From Mantis religiosa (lineage: Eukaryota; Arthropoda; Insecta; Mantodea; Mantidae), in NCBI GenBank assembly GCA_030765055.1, contig CM060952.1, forward strand, positions 168,704,340 through 168,768,339: a stretch of 64,000 nucleotides of DNA. Reading direction: 5' to 3'. Position numbers and translations under genes: made by a program. The notes under the pieces were generated by a model, which did not search any database, was not told the origin of the DNA, and saw nothing but the letters and a program-made list of their open reading frames with translations. Positions 44,462 to 55,869 of this stretch are shown piece after piece; the first letter of the stretch is position 1, and each line of letters starts with the position of its first letter.

Positions 44462-44883
44462 TGTGACTTTGTGGGTTCGTAAAATTAAAAGTCTAGTTTG
44501 CAGAAATTCAAAATGCTATTTATTTCCGTAGAAACACGTTTTGTACAACCCTTTGCAGCATCAGCAGAATTACGTAACATACACAACCGCAACCTTCAAG
44601 GTCGTCTGCCACACTTCCACAAACAAAAGAATTCACTTTCAAATCACTACACAAGTCCAATTAAAACTGTCCCTTGACAAACTAGCCGCGGCTTCTTTTA
44701 TACCTCCACTCATAGTTCTAGAAATTAGTGGAACGCTCTGTAACAATCAAGACGGCATCAGAAAAGGAGAAACTTCCAGACATCTGTTTCTTTCTCTGTT
44801 TCTGCAAGCTTGTATCTCCGCGCTGCGCTATCTGTTTCTTTCGCGCGCGCCGGCCACGCCCGCCGCAACAATGCCTTGCGACA
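44462..44883 (-). repeat. Solo LTR, short subfamily, perfect duplication
   Basis: A reversed LTR of 422 bp, TGTGACTTTGTGGGTTCG...CCTTGCGACA, flanked by ATAT on both sides (44458-44461 and 44884-44887). The reversed CTTGTATCTCCGCGC block and the GC-rich 5' part are well preserved. The 126-codon frame across it is not a gene. Confidence 0.92.
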
Positions 44884-45494
44884 ATATTCTACTTAGGCAA
44901 GTAGTAAAAATAAAAAAATAAAAAAAGTAAAAATCATGTCCCTGAATAAGCCACTGGACTGCGCATAGATCCTTTTATAAATATATTGTATTGCAAATTA
45001 AGTGCTTCGTTGGAAAAATATTATTCAGCACACTTAGCGTCTATATATCCCATACGTTGTTCTTTTTTTTTTTCGAAGATCGTGAATAATAGAAGTAGTT
45101 CTTATTAGAAAATAAAAGTTAATTGGCGATAACAACCTCTACACATGGTAATCTCAGCAAAGAGTACACTAAGGATCTTGATGGTGAACTGGCGAGCAAT
45201 TATCTGCTCAGTTTGTTGATCTTAAAATGCCACTAAATTGCAGCTCATATTCAGCCATTGTGTGAATTATATCGTAAGAAATAACATTAAGTAAAAACCC
45301 AAATAAGGTATAAATGCTGTTGCATTTATTATTTAGTGTCTCCAATATTAAGTATATATAAGGTTAGGGCATTTAATACAGTCCACCCACATACATACAG
45401 TGCAATAAGTAAAACACGCGGGTAGGTTTTATATATTCATGCAGGAATTTCAACTTTCCACCATGATAGTATGAACCGGAAGGGAATCAAAACA
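44884..45494. other. No recognisable feature
   Basis: AT-rich spacer. Confidence 0.4.
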
Positions 45495-45735
45495 GCCCGC
45501 CTCGGTATCGTATAGGGTAGCGTGTCTGTCTCACGTTCAAGAAGTCCCGAGTTCGAATCTCGGTTAGGGTGAGTTACCTGGATAATTTTTTCCCGGGGTT
45601 TTCCCTTATCCTGATAGATGAATGTCGGGTAGCTCTAAGCTCCATGGACCCCGTACTCATTTGAGCCTGATTTCACAAATTTCATTCATCGTACTATGTG
45701 ACTTAACGTTGGGGGACGTAAATTACACACTAAAA
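45495..45735 (+). repeat. SINE-A, full length
   Basis: GCCCGCCTCGGTATCGTATA (A-box region), GAGTTCGAATCTCGGTTAGG (B box), CCGGGGTTTTCCCTTATCC, and GTTGGGGGACGTAAATTACA at the 3' end. AAAACAG on both sides may be a short duplication. One of the best consensus copies. Confidence 0.92.
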
Positions 45736-46564
45736 CAGACTTGCAGTATTTTCTGTTAAGTAGAAAATAAAATAATATAGATTACAGATTTATTAAACAT
45801 TTAAGTTGAATTTTGCATGTTAGTGTTTTGAGAACAAATGCACTTCTAATATGCAGCAGCAATTAAACGAGACTTGTAATATTCGAACAACTTGCATCCC
45901 CTACTCAATCCTAGAAGCCTTTGTTATGTGATGTTGGTGTTTTTCTGTGGTGTATGGACGCTTTTTGATTAACAGCAAGTAATAACTTGATCGAAATAGC
46001 AGATGACGGGACGTGCGTAAACATCGAGACGCCTGCATCATTGACATGTAGCATGCAAGCAGGAGTGTTTGTATAGCCGGAAAATATTGCTCTCTCCGCA
46101 TTAATGCAACCAGCGTACCAGGAACACTGCGCGGAATGCAAGTGTATGCATCGCTTGTCTCTAGTCATTTGTTTGGAAAACCTAGCGCAGTGATGGTTTT
46201 AAATAACTTCGCGAGTTAAAACGGCAAAATGTCTGTTGCACGCAAACTAAAGGATTTTAGTGAAATGTAAGCCATTTGTGATTAATATCACCCATTGCAG
46301 AGTTTAAACACAAGTTATATAAAGTTTACTGTTTATAAAGAGCTTTTACCTTAATGTCCTTGCTGAATTATGTCATGTTATGCCTGTGTTAAGTGTTTAT
46401 CCTGGATCATATATAACTGTAGCAGTTATTTAGTTACGGTTACGCAAAACTGTTATATTAATGCATTAGGGAGCCTTCATACATTAGTGATGGTCCGAAG
46501 TGGTGGATCTTCTTTCGAGTGTGACGTAGAGGAAGCAAAGAATTAACTATATTGTAATGTTGTG
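45736..46564. other. No recognisable feature
   Basis: Minus frames of 66-85 codons overlap in two phases with no recognisable family. Confidence 0.4.
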
Positions 46565-46905
46565 TCCTGCGCCGTGGCTTACCGATCTAAGGCACCATGC
46601 CTTAATACCTGGCCACGGAAAGCGGCCCGGGTTCGATCCCACCCATGGCGTGCCGGTTTTCGGTCCCGGGAAAAGGACCGATGCCCACTCAGCATCGTGA
46701 GGAAAGTGAAGAGCTTACGTTAGATGATAAGCGGCCCTGGTCACGAAAACCAACGTTCAGGCTGGAGGTTGCCGAGATGCTAACCACATCTCCTCCCCCT
46801 ATCGGTTGGATGATCGTCCACCTCTACCGTGCGTAAGTGGGCGTGAGGCCGGCAGTCGGGTTTGGTAGGCCTTGGCTCTGTTAGGGCTGTCGCGCTACTG
46901 GTTAA
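46565..46905 (+). repeat. SINE-I, forward copy
   Basis: tRNA-like head CTGCGCCGTGGCTTACCGAT...CCCGGGTTCGATCCCACCCA, then a long body with GGACCGATGCCCACTCAGCA, GGAGGTTGCCGAGATGCTAA and GTGAGGCCGGCAGTCGGG. It matches 32108-32384 reversed. The head resembles SINE-C (GCCGTGGCTTA), so the two may share an ancestor. Confidence 0.75.
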
Positions 46906-47155
46906 CCGAATGCTGTTTCCTACACTTTCTATCCTCCGTTTTTACTTCCATCAATAGCAAGCAGAAGAGGTATTGTATTCCACCAAACATTTTATGACAT
47001 TTTACTGGAAATACATATTTTAGGCATCCTAAAACTGAAGAGCATTTACAGAAAGCAATCCGCGCGTGCGTGTGTGTGTGTGTGTTTTCTCAAAATGGCT
47101 CTTATGATTTTGATTAAAATATATTTTATGACAAATTAACTATATGTACGGGTTT

Positions 47156-47360
47156 GAGGTCCCGAGTTCGAATCCCGGTCAGGGTGAGTTAACTGCATAA
47201 GGTTTTTTCTGGGGTTTTCCCTTATCCTGAGAGACGAATGTCGGGTAACTCTAAGCTCCATGGACCCTGGACTTATTTGAGCATCATTTCACCCATTCCA
47301 TTCATCGTCCGATATGACTTAACAAGTTAAAGGAGTAAACTACAAAATAAATAAATAAAT
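47156..47360 (+). repeat. SINE-A, 5'-truncated, with target duplication
   Basis: Starts at GAGGTCCCGAGTTCGAATCC and ends with an (AAAT) tail. Flanks ATGTACGGGTTT (47144-47155) and ATGTACGAGTTT (47361-47372) are a 12 bp duplication with one change. Confidence 0.93.
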
Positions 47361-47789
47361 ATGTACGAGTTTTCTGGGTATAGCCTCTGACGTCCTCTTC
47401 ATTCTGGATGACTTTTTCACTAGCAAACTGTACGAAATGGACATAACCTTACTACACAAAAAGTGTAGACCTCATTAAAGCACACAATTTATGTGAAGTA
47501 AATGTATTTGTGCAGATGTCCATTTTGAGATATTCCTTGTTACTTGTTTGAATTTTCGAGATTTGAAAATGTTTGATGCTTAATACTTTCTCAATTAGGA
47601 AGTGGTCATTGGAATTTTTTATAACCCTCAGAAGTCCTAATTCTGAATGAGTTTTGCACATTTAGTAAGCCGTAAGAGATACAGAAAATTTAGAGATATT
47701 TAAAACGCGCAGTTTATGTCATGGAAGGAAAATTTTGGAAATACTTATTTTTATTTAGTTAAATTTTCAAATCATACTTTTCAAATGGG

Positions 47790-48720
47790 ACTGGACTTTG
47801 TATATTGTACCTATTGTGACTTTGGGGGTTCGTAGAAATAAAACTCCAAGTTGCAGAAATTCAAAATTGTTCTTTATTTCAGTAGAAATACACTCTATTC
47901 AATCATTATGTCATATACACAAACACAGTCTACCAAGGTCGATGACCACAGCAAACAGCGTTCTGATTACACCTGTTTACTACTGACTCTTGGCAGTCGT
48001 CGCTTCCTTAAATACCTCATTGATAGTTCGAGACCGTTCTGTAACAATCAAGAAATCGAATGTTCTGTCACCAGACGAAACTCGAATTTTCTAGACGGAA
48101 ACTTTATCTGTGCCGGCAAGTATTTTATCTCCGCGCTTTATTTATTTGTTCCGGCGTACTCTTTATCTCCGTGCTGAATATCAGTTTCTTTGTGTGCACA
48201 AGCCTCACTATGGCGATCGGGTTCGCGACACTATGCTCCCAAGTGGGGCATTCCCGGGAGGAAGGATGAGGCGAGAGGGCAGTCATCCCAAGGAGTCATG
48301 AAAAAGCAGAGAGCTGGATCTCTACAATTGACCAGTTGAAAACGCCTCTACAAGCAGTACAACCAGAATCCCACCCACGGTAGACCTGAAACAGCCCACC
48401 AGACCGGCCTGGACACTGGAGATTGGCTTACCGGAGGACGAAGTGTTTACCAGCAGCTTATCATCCTGCCATGCAACACCGAGATACCCACCGACACTTC
48501 TACCCTGAAAGAAGCCACCAGATGTAAGATGATGTTAAGTGATAATGGAGATGAAATGAAGAGACAAGAAATTCGGGGATGTAATTAACCTCTCCAGCAT
48601 TTACCTGACGATCCGGGTAAATCCCCGGACAAAACCCATGGGCTAGGTAGGCTGGCCACGGAATCGAATCCGGACCTCCTGAATGCGGACCACAGAGAAA
48701 CCGCCTGAGCAGCCTCGGTT
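47790..48720 (-). repeat. SINE-E, long copy split by a solo LTR
   Basis: Reversed SINE-E. The tRNA-like head is at the right end (GAATCGAATCCGGACCTCCT at about 48660-48680) and the central block is GGTAAATCCCCGGAC. The 3' part (48231-48300) has TTCCCGGGAGGAAGGATGAG, and the last bases TTGTACCTAT lie on the far side of the LTR at 47805-47814. Joining across the LTR reproduces GCATAGGTACAA as at 61616-61627 in the intact copy. Confidence 0.88.
47815..48230 (-). repeat. Solo LTR inserted in SINE-E
   Basis: A reversed 416 bp LTR, TGTGACTTTGGGGGTTCG...GTTCGCGACA, with a perfect CTAT duplication (47811-47814 and 48231-48234). The empty site is known from the SINE-E copy at 61115-61675. Confidence 0.93.
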
Positions 48721-48878
48721 TTGCAAAGGGAAGACTGTTTTTGATTTCTTGGCCATGCATAAAGATGGGAATTGCATAATTATCACATGGCGACCAGATT
48801 TTCATACATTTGACTAATTAAAGCCTAGTGTATTCACATATTCTCTTGTACTGACCTACAACAAATTAGCAGTGAGAT

Positions 48879-49553
48879 AGAGTCGACATGAAAAATTCAA
48901 TGCTATGGCCGGGATTTGAAACACGGATCTCCTGGTTTCCGTCCAGTCGCTCTTAACCTTTGAGCTACCATGGCCAACGTGCCGTCCTGACATTAAATTC
49001 TCCAGTTGATTCGTACATTTCCCCGGTAGACCACTAGGGCTCTCGCATCCGAGATACCCCGTTTGTGGCGACTTACTATCGTAAGTACGTAAGTCCTAGG
49101 CTTCATCATTTAACTCTTATTATTTTAGTTAATTGATGGAAATTAATCATATCTTCACACTAGCCGTATATAGGCTAAGTTTTTTGATAGATAGAGTTAA
49201 CATGAAAAATTCAATGCCATGGCTGGGATTAACTAAAATAATAAGAGTTAAATGATGAAGCCTGGGACTTAAGTACTTACGATAGTAAGTCGCCACAAAT
49301 GGTGTATCTCGAATGTGAGAGCCCCTATTGGTTTACCGGGGAAATATACGAGTCAGCTGGAGAATTTAATGTCAGGACGGCACGTTGGTCATGGTAGCTC
49401 AAAGGTTAAGAGCGACTGGACGGAAACCAGGAGATCCGTGGTTCAAATCCCGGCCATGGCATTGAATTTTTCATGTTGACTCTATCCATCAAATATCTTA
49501 GCCTATATACGGCTAGTGTGAGGAAATGATTAATTTCCATCAATTAACTAAAA
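48879..49553. repeat. Unit B inverted dimer with perfect target duplication
   Basis: Left: one complete reversed unit (GGGATTTGAAACACGGATCT, then TTAACTCTTATTATTTTAGT) plus the start of another reversed unit (AACATGAAAAATTCAATGCC), cut at 49230. Right: one forward unit (AACTAAAATAATAAGAGTTA, GTAGCTCAAAGGTTAAGAGC, CGTGGTTCAAATCCCGGCC). The whole 675 bp block is flanked by a perfect 12 bp duplication TAGCAGTGAGAT (48867-48878 and 49554-49565). Confidence 0.9.
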
Positions 49554-49565
49554 TAGCAGTGAGAT

Positions 49566-50413
49566 GTTTATCTGATTGCCGTGAAATGGAATAAAAATTT
49601 TGTAGTAATAGTTTGTAGAAGAATAGAGAATACCATCCAGTTTAAATTACAGCTTTTATACAAGAAGTTAGTTTTGGTGCTATTAAATGTGTTTATTTAT
49701 TTAGTATTTTATTCATTTTTGCAAAGAAAAGATGAAAGACTGGTTGTCAACGCAATTACGTAAATGAAGGTAGACATACAAACCGAAAGATACAATGGTG
49801 CCAAAGTTACGTATGTGGCAAAACCCAGTGAACTACTCTGGCTCTAAAAATAACGAGCTACAAACGTTCGATCGCTGAAACCAGTATACTGCATGAATAT
49901 TAATAGCTTTACAACTCATATGTGGTGCGTTTACTACTAATGAATGTCAATATGTCGCTATTCATCGTGCAGCCCTTTTGTTACAAAGCCTTTCGTTATT
50001 ATAATATATATGTTCCACGTAACCGACCGACGCAGGGGTTTGCTGTGTGAAATGACATTACTGCAGAGGTGTGTTGCAGAGTTTTATATGTTAGCCGTTG
50101 AACTTCAAAGTCGGGTTTTACATGTGTGACAGAGAGTTGTTATTCAGCCAACGCTCTGTTGGTATATATTTGTAAGGTGTCTTTGGGAATCACAAAGGTT
50201 GCTAGATATTTAACATTAACTTGTAGACTTAGAAAGAAATATGAGTAATATATTGCGCTTTCTTTTTCTTTGAATACACATTTCTCCAGCGGTTTGTTTT
50301 GACTACAGAGTGAGTCACTGTAATATTGTTGGGGACTTTCTTTACATTTTGTTTCAATGTAATTCTGTGAGGATCAATTGAGCTCTTTTTATTTTAGAAC
50401 AGTAGAATTAAAT
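49566..50413. other. No recognisable feature
   Basis: AT-rich spacer; short frames only. Confidence 0.4.
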
Positions 50414-50960
50414 ACGAGGTGCAGTCAAGTTATAACACCTATTTTTTTCAGGACTGGGACTAGATAAGAACTTCTGGTTTTCTTAAAAATTCACGTGGAC
50501 TCTTTGTGAATTTGTGACAGAGATGGCAGCACTGTACAGTGCATAGAACTCTAGTGGCAGTGACGAGTGTTGGGACTGTTTTTTATACTTAAAATGGCGA
50601 CGTGTTCATTGCAAGAACAGTGTATAATCATTCGTTTTCTCTATTTTCGTGGTGTGACACCTATTGAAATTCATCGCCAGCTGAGTGAGGCATGTGGTGA
50701 TGGTACCATGGATGTGTCTAATGTGCGTTCCTGGGTGCGACAGTTCAATGTAGGCAGAACATAATGTGGCAACACACCAAGACAGTTGCAGCCATCGCCT
50801 CCAAAATTGACACTTCCGTGGGATCTGTGCACACAATCCTGCATGAAGATCTGAACATGCTCAATCAGCGATCCCCCAAAACAACGTTCTCCACTCGCTG
50901 AATCATGTCGTCAGACCGGATGGTGCGAGACCGTGTTTAACGGTTTTTAATGGAGCATTC
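50414..50960 (+). pseudogene. N-terminal part of a second mariner-type transposase
   Basis: The frame beginning ATGGCGACGTGTTCATTGC (50594) reads CIIIRFLYFRGVTPIEIHRQ, then LSEACGDGTMDVSNVRSWVR and QFNVGRT. This is the first helix-turn-helix domain (HTH_48 type) of mariner/SETMAR-like transposases. After a frameshift, VAAIASKIDTSVGSVHTILH (second helix-turn-helix) follows and then stops. A possible left end is CGAGGTGCAGTCAAGTTATA at 50416, preceded by TA. The catalytic half is absent. This sequence is the part missing from the three mariners elsewhere, but its left end differs from theirs, so it is another family. Confidence 0.75.
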
Positions 50961-51066
50961 TTTGGAAAGCAAAACAAAATTCATATTTTTGTTCTACAGT
51001 TTAAACGGTTTGTTCTTTTCAGCTAAGTCTAAGAGTATAATGGGCTGGATCTAGTATCAGTAAGAA

Positions 51067-51275
51067 TGTCCCTGCCTCTGTAGCGTAGGAGGTAGCGTGT
51101 CTTCCTCACGTTCAAGAGGTTCCGAGTCCGAATCTCCGTCAGGGTGATGTGTTTGGATAATTGAAAAATGAATGTCGAGTAACTCTAAACTCTATGGACC
51201 CCGGACTCATGTGAACATTATTTCACCCACTTCGTTCATGGTCCGATATGGCAACGCTGGATAACAAAAATTAAA
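51067..51275 (+). repeat. SINE-A, diverged
   Basis: TGCCTCTGTAGCGTAGGAGG (A box region) and GAGTCCGAATCTCCGTCAGG (B box) are present, but the CCGGGGTTTTCCC central block is deleted. The 3' part CCGGACTCATGTGAACATTA and GTCCGATATGGCAACG is recognisable. Confidence 0.8.
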
Positions 51276-53690
51276 AAGGTTTGTGCTCCAGGAATATTAA
51301 ATGGTTTCATCTGCTGAATACATTTAATTAATATGACTCTCTGGCTGTCACGGTCGACATAAACATACTACTGCAGTATGAGGTATCTCCGTGTCAGGCA
51401 GCACGTGGTTTTAACCGCTGGTATTGATTCCAGCACAAATTAATTAAGCTTATGTGAATCTAGTGCTACAGAAAGTGCTTAGGAGTTGTTTTCTGTTTAA
51501 AATTGTTCGGTAATGGTGATACACCGACTATTTCAAATGAATTTTAAAGTGTATAATAATTCTAGCGTTTTACACTAAACTCCGCTAACTGCATCATCAT
51601 CAATTGAAGTTTTCTATGGCATGGAACTTGCATTTGTACCTTAATGTAAATTGTATATTGTATAATATCAATATAGGATAAAATGATATAGGTCACTCCA
51701 GACTATTGTATGGACCATAATAAAACATTACTTTAAATCATTTCAAATATTATTTCTTAGCATTTATTTAAATGTTTTTTTTTTTTTTTTTTTTTTTGAC
51801 TGCGTTAAAGGTAACACTGCTGTTGTTTTTGTTTCAGGTAAGCCATGAACTGCTCCTGACTTAGGTGAGAAAGTAACTATCTCATATTATCGGTAATATA
51901 TTTAAACTATTTGCTGTGTGTTTTTGATGCTCATATTTCTCAGTGAAGACGAATGAATCATTTTAAACAGTATAAACAACCCTTTGTTAGAATGAATATT
52001 TATCTTTTTGCCTCATAAATGTAATTTCATGGTTATCTTCAGGATGCTTTAAAATAAGGAATGTGCATTTCTTCTTAAGTTGACTTAGGTAAGCAAATTA
52101 GTATTTATCATAGCCACATAAAACAGATTTACAGAAGTATTTTTCAGATGTGTCGTATGAAGTAATGTTGCGCAGTAGTTTATGGTCGAGTCCACCTGTC
52201 TACTTGTAAGAAAAAGGGGTGCCAGCCATTCCGTCACCTCTGCACCGCCGTCAGCACACCTCAATAAGTCTTAACCTATTCTACAAGCAACAAGCTGGCT
52301 CCACTTTCGCCCTTACTCATGAGTACAGCTTGACCACCACTCCCGTGACTTATGCCCTCACTGTCATCCCCTAAAGAGACATCGTCTCTCCAAGTTGCAC
52401 CCCATTCCCACGCGCCTTGATCAGGGCCTTAGTCATGATCGACGCCAGGTCAGTATTCTTTACCCGCCCGATACTATCAGCAGACGACACCGCTGCTGGG
52501 AGTGCTCTTAGCGGGATCCCGGCAGGTTGTCATAAAGCCGCAACCACTTTCCTTCCTATCTTCACCTTTGTTAAATAAATAAATTGTTTTCCCAAAAAAG
52601 AAAAAGGTTAGTCATTTGCCCTAACCCACTAGCTTTATCAGCAGCCTGCTGGTGAAAGAGATATTGCCCCCACCATTGATTTGCATGGTCACTTGCGCAC
52701 AACCGATCAAGGACACGCGCCAGCTCTAAATAATACATCTGTGCGCTTTTGATCTCGTGTCGCCCTGGTGGTGTTGAATAAACTATTACATGCGTACTCA
52801 GAAACATTGATCTTTTTTTTGGCCTGAATTATCCCTCAATCACAGCGTTATGAATTCCTTGTATCGTTACTTTCATAATCTCCACCCCATGCCATGCTGT
52901 TTACCATCTTAAGCTGGTATTCATTTATAGCTGTCTATTGTTTCTGCATAGCATAGAACAAGTTAAATATTAAAGGGAATGTAGATTGGAATATAAAGTA
53001 CATATAGCCTGGAGGATAATTCGTCAGATTATCTATATAACATAGATTATGAGTGTCTTCGTTCGAATCTTTAGTAGATTTATAGAACAACGCTTGGAAA
53101 AATGGAAGCATTTGGCAGCCACGTACTTTCTCTTGCAATAAATGAGGCAAATTGATCTTAATCACTACTACCTCAAGAGTAGAAGACACGCTGCGAATAT
53201 GTTATATATGTGGAACGTCATTTAATGCTATTTAACACCAAGCAGTTCTGTTACATATTTACATTTTCAATGTTTGAAGAAAGCAACGAATACATAAGCA
53301 CATTACAATGGGAGTGAAGCATAGGCTATCAAGGAAAGAGACAAAACTGAGATATAAGCAGCTGAAATGTGTGTACTTTCAGTCGAGAGCTACACGAGAG
53401 AAAAATATATAACCAGAGCACTTAAAAAAGATTTGAAATTGAAACATTTATAGAGTAAATAGAAGGTTTTAGAGAAAAATGGATTAAACAATTAAACCAT
53501 TCTCAAAAAGAAAGAATATCTTACCAAGTTCTGAATTAAAGATCAAGAGGATAAAGACCAACTGGGCAAAAAAAAAAATGGAGATGATACATTAACTGAT
53601 GTGAAATGGAACGTGCGAGTGTCTGAATAGTAAATCAAAAAGACATTTAGTTGCACTTAAAGCAAAAGCAAACAAGGAAGTACATTAATA
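51276..53690. other. Unclassified; C-rich patch at 52190-52570
   Basis: The patch 52190-52570 is less AT-rich than its surroundings and ends near tandem AATAAATAAAT, so it could be the 3' end of an element or transcript. No conserved motif was found. The minus frame 52571-52807 is unrecognised. A T23 run lies at 51775-51797. Confidence 0.3.
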
Positions 53691-54560
53691 CAAGGGCTGT
53701 TCAATAAAGAATTATAATTTTTTTACGGTCATAATTTTTCGCACTAAAATTCAATCTTATTATATGAGCTTAAAGTAAAACAAACACGCTGTAGTAGTTT
53801 GATTGTTAGTACTCCTGGTTCCCGCCTGTGCGAACCCGGCAAGTTCAGACATGTTCAGTATCGCATACCGCTGCAATGGAGAACAGATGTTAGAGGAAGA
53901 TCCGGAGTTTCTTTCAAACGTATTCACTCCTAGCTACATCATTTTGATCCTGAGAGCAAACAGCAAAGCTCAGTGTAGAAATCCCCTTCATCACCAACAC
54001 CCCAAAAAGCAAAGATGGTTGCTTCTGCTGGGAAAGTTATGGTCATCTCATTCTTTGATATTCATGGAATGGTTTATCAGCATGTACCTGCACACACATC
54101 AGTAACTGGACAATACTACAGGGATGTCCTGAAAACATTGCAAGTCCATATCAGGCGCAAAACACCACATTTCCGTGAAGCAGGCTGGATGCTGCACCAC
54201 GATAATGTGCGGCTGCATATTGTCAATGTTGTTGCTGAATATCTTGCAAAAATCAACGTGAAGTGCATCCCTCACCCTTCGTATAGTCCGGGTTTAGCCC
54301 CATGTGACTTTTGCTATTCCCAAACTTGAAGAAACGCCTTCGTGGGAGGCATTATCCATCATCAGAAGCAGTGGTGAAGGTTGCGGATGCGATTTTGAAG
54401 GATCTCTCATAAAATGGTTTCCAGCATGACCGGCAGAAACGCTGCGACAAGTACATCGCATTCAGGGGAAATTTTTTTGAGAAGGATCATCAAAATTTTG
54501 AGGATGAGTCAAGGTATATTGGCAAAAAAATTGTGTTCATTCTTTATTAAACAACCATCG
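53691..54560 (+). mobile_element. Internally deleted mariner (copy 3)
   Basis: An 870 bp element with left repeat CAAGGGCTGTTCAATAAAGA and right repeat CATTCTTTATTAAACAACCA (then TCG), flanked by TA (53689-53690 and 54561-54562). The same N-terminal deletion is present as in the copies at 10968 and 26620. The right end is the most diverged of the three. Confidence 0.9.
53880..54500 (+). pseudogene. Mariner transposase remnant (copy 3)
   Basis: The frame 54015-54329 carries MVASAGKVMVISFFDIHGMV, REAGWMLHHDNVRLH (second Asp) and HPSYSPGLAPCDF (third Asp, with 34 residues between). The DETW block of the first Asp is deleted. A frameshift follows CDF, and the C-terminal part (GGIIHHQKQW... in one phase) is broken. 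Confidence 0.87.
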
Positions 54561-54562
54561 TA

Positions 54563-55158
54563 AATGCTAGATGCAAACACGTATAATCGTTTACCTGAGC
54601 ATTCGGGGAAAACAAATATAAAATGTATATTTTTATTTTACAACTGAAGGACGTTAAAAAGACAATAACATTTAAATGTTTAATGAACAATAAATTAACT
54701 TGTTTTTACTTCAACTTCCAGAAAAGGGGATTAAAAATCTGATGCTGGGCTTCTATAGGTTATACCATACATTTCTACCCCATCTTTGAAGTCAGTGCTA
54801 AAGGCCGTGCTTTCAATGTTCAAAAATCAGGATGAACTATAATTTGCATCAAATCTTCTAAAATGTGGTGATGCCAGGCGCTTGAAACTGAAGGGGACGA
54901 AAGACGTGGATGAGTAGCAGTATAATATAAGAAGCATCTAGTTTATTTTTAGTTTATATTTTCTGCTGGAGATACAACATTAAAATAGTGTAATCATTTT
55001 GTTATTTTCGAGTCCTCAAATCCTTTTCGCATAGTACATATAAATAACCTATAAATGCTGTTTACTGAATTAGTTTGTCCCTTCTGTAAGGGTTTAAAAC
55101 ACCTGCCTTCATATGGGATGAATGTGTCAGCTTTGCCGATATAATCACTCACAAGCGC
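54563..55158. other. No recognisable feature
   Basis: AT-rich spacer. Confidence 0.4.
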
Positions 55159-55566
55159 CTAGGTGCTATATTTATCCAGTCTTCTCGCAACATGAAGTTC
55201 ACAAAGGAGTAGATAGAGATCGACCGTAGGAACAATCGATCCAACCAAACTAATTTGAGCCTCATGTGTTGCGTGCTGCGAACTAACAAGGAGATAATCC
55301 GAGTTTGCAGACTCAGGGTCCTTCTGTGATACGCGCGCATCAGATTGGATGAAAGGTATTGCACTCCAAGCTCCATCACCCTTCCTGCGTGATACGGCAT
55401 ACAGATGAAACAGCCCTTGAAGTTTTCTTGGATCCCCAGATAGAGGCTTAAATTGTTCCAGTAATTCATAACACACGACGCTGCATTTCCGATAAACCGC
55501 AGTTTGCAAACGTCTTAACATGAGAACTAAAGGCGATGTTCCGTGACGTACTTGAAAAGGTTTCAT
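55159..55566 (-). CDS. Open frame of 135 codons, unknown product
   Basis: The longest non-repetitive open frame in the window apart from the mariner and LINE relics. From Met at 55566 it reads MKPFQVRHGTSPLVLMLRRL, contains CSVVCYELLEQFKPLSGDPR and LFHLYAVSRRKGDGAWSAIP, and ends ELHVARRLDKYST. Composition is balanced and soluble-protein-like, with no signal peptide or membrane helix. The frame is open about 15 codons upstream of Met. A possible acceptor TTTTCAAG lies inside the start and a GTGAGT donor-like site 8 bp after the stop, so an exon is conceivable. An overlapping frame of 106 codons in another phase looks less natural. I do not recognise the family. It could be a host exon, a retrocopy, a transposon protein or a captured viral fragment. 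Confidence 0.35.
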   Translation of the reverse strand: MKPFQVRHGTSPLVLMLRRLQTAVYRKCSVVCYELLEQFKPLSGDPRKLQGLFHLYAVSRRKGDGAWSAIPFIQSDARVSQKDPESANSDYLLVSSQHATHEAQISLVGSIVPTVDLYLLLCELHVARRLDKYST

Positions 55567-55869
55567 GTATTTGTTGAATGAATAACAAATAGTAAGGATA
55601 AATTACTAGCTGTTCTAGCAAAGGCATAGTAGTAATAGTTCTTTAATAGTAAGAAGTCGGCAATCTTAATAAAATACTTATGAATAAAACCAGATCTGTT
55701 GTACTCGCATGACTTTGTCTACTCTTATACAAACTCTTTCTAAAAACGCTTAAACTTATATTTCATGTTGGTTGAACATATGCACAAATTGCTTTTTTAA
55801 GGTAATCGCTGTTGAGTCGGATTTATAGTTTGAAAATCTTGCACAGAAGCTTATTTGCCACGTAAATAT

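Noticed and set aside
44541..44921. 126-codon plus-strand frame
   Set aside because: It covers the solo LTR 44462-44883 and its edge; the frame is not kept in the other LTR copies.
55149..55469. 106-codon frame overlapping the 135-codon frame
   Set aside because: Same strand but another phase, with a less natural composition; at most one of the two can be real and the longer is preferred.
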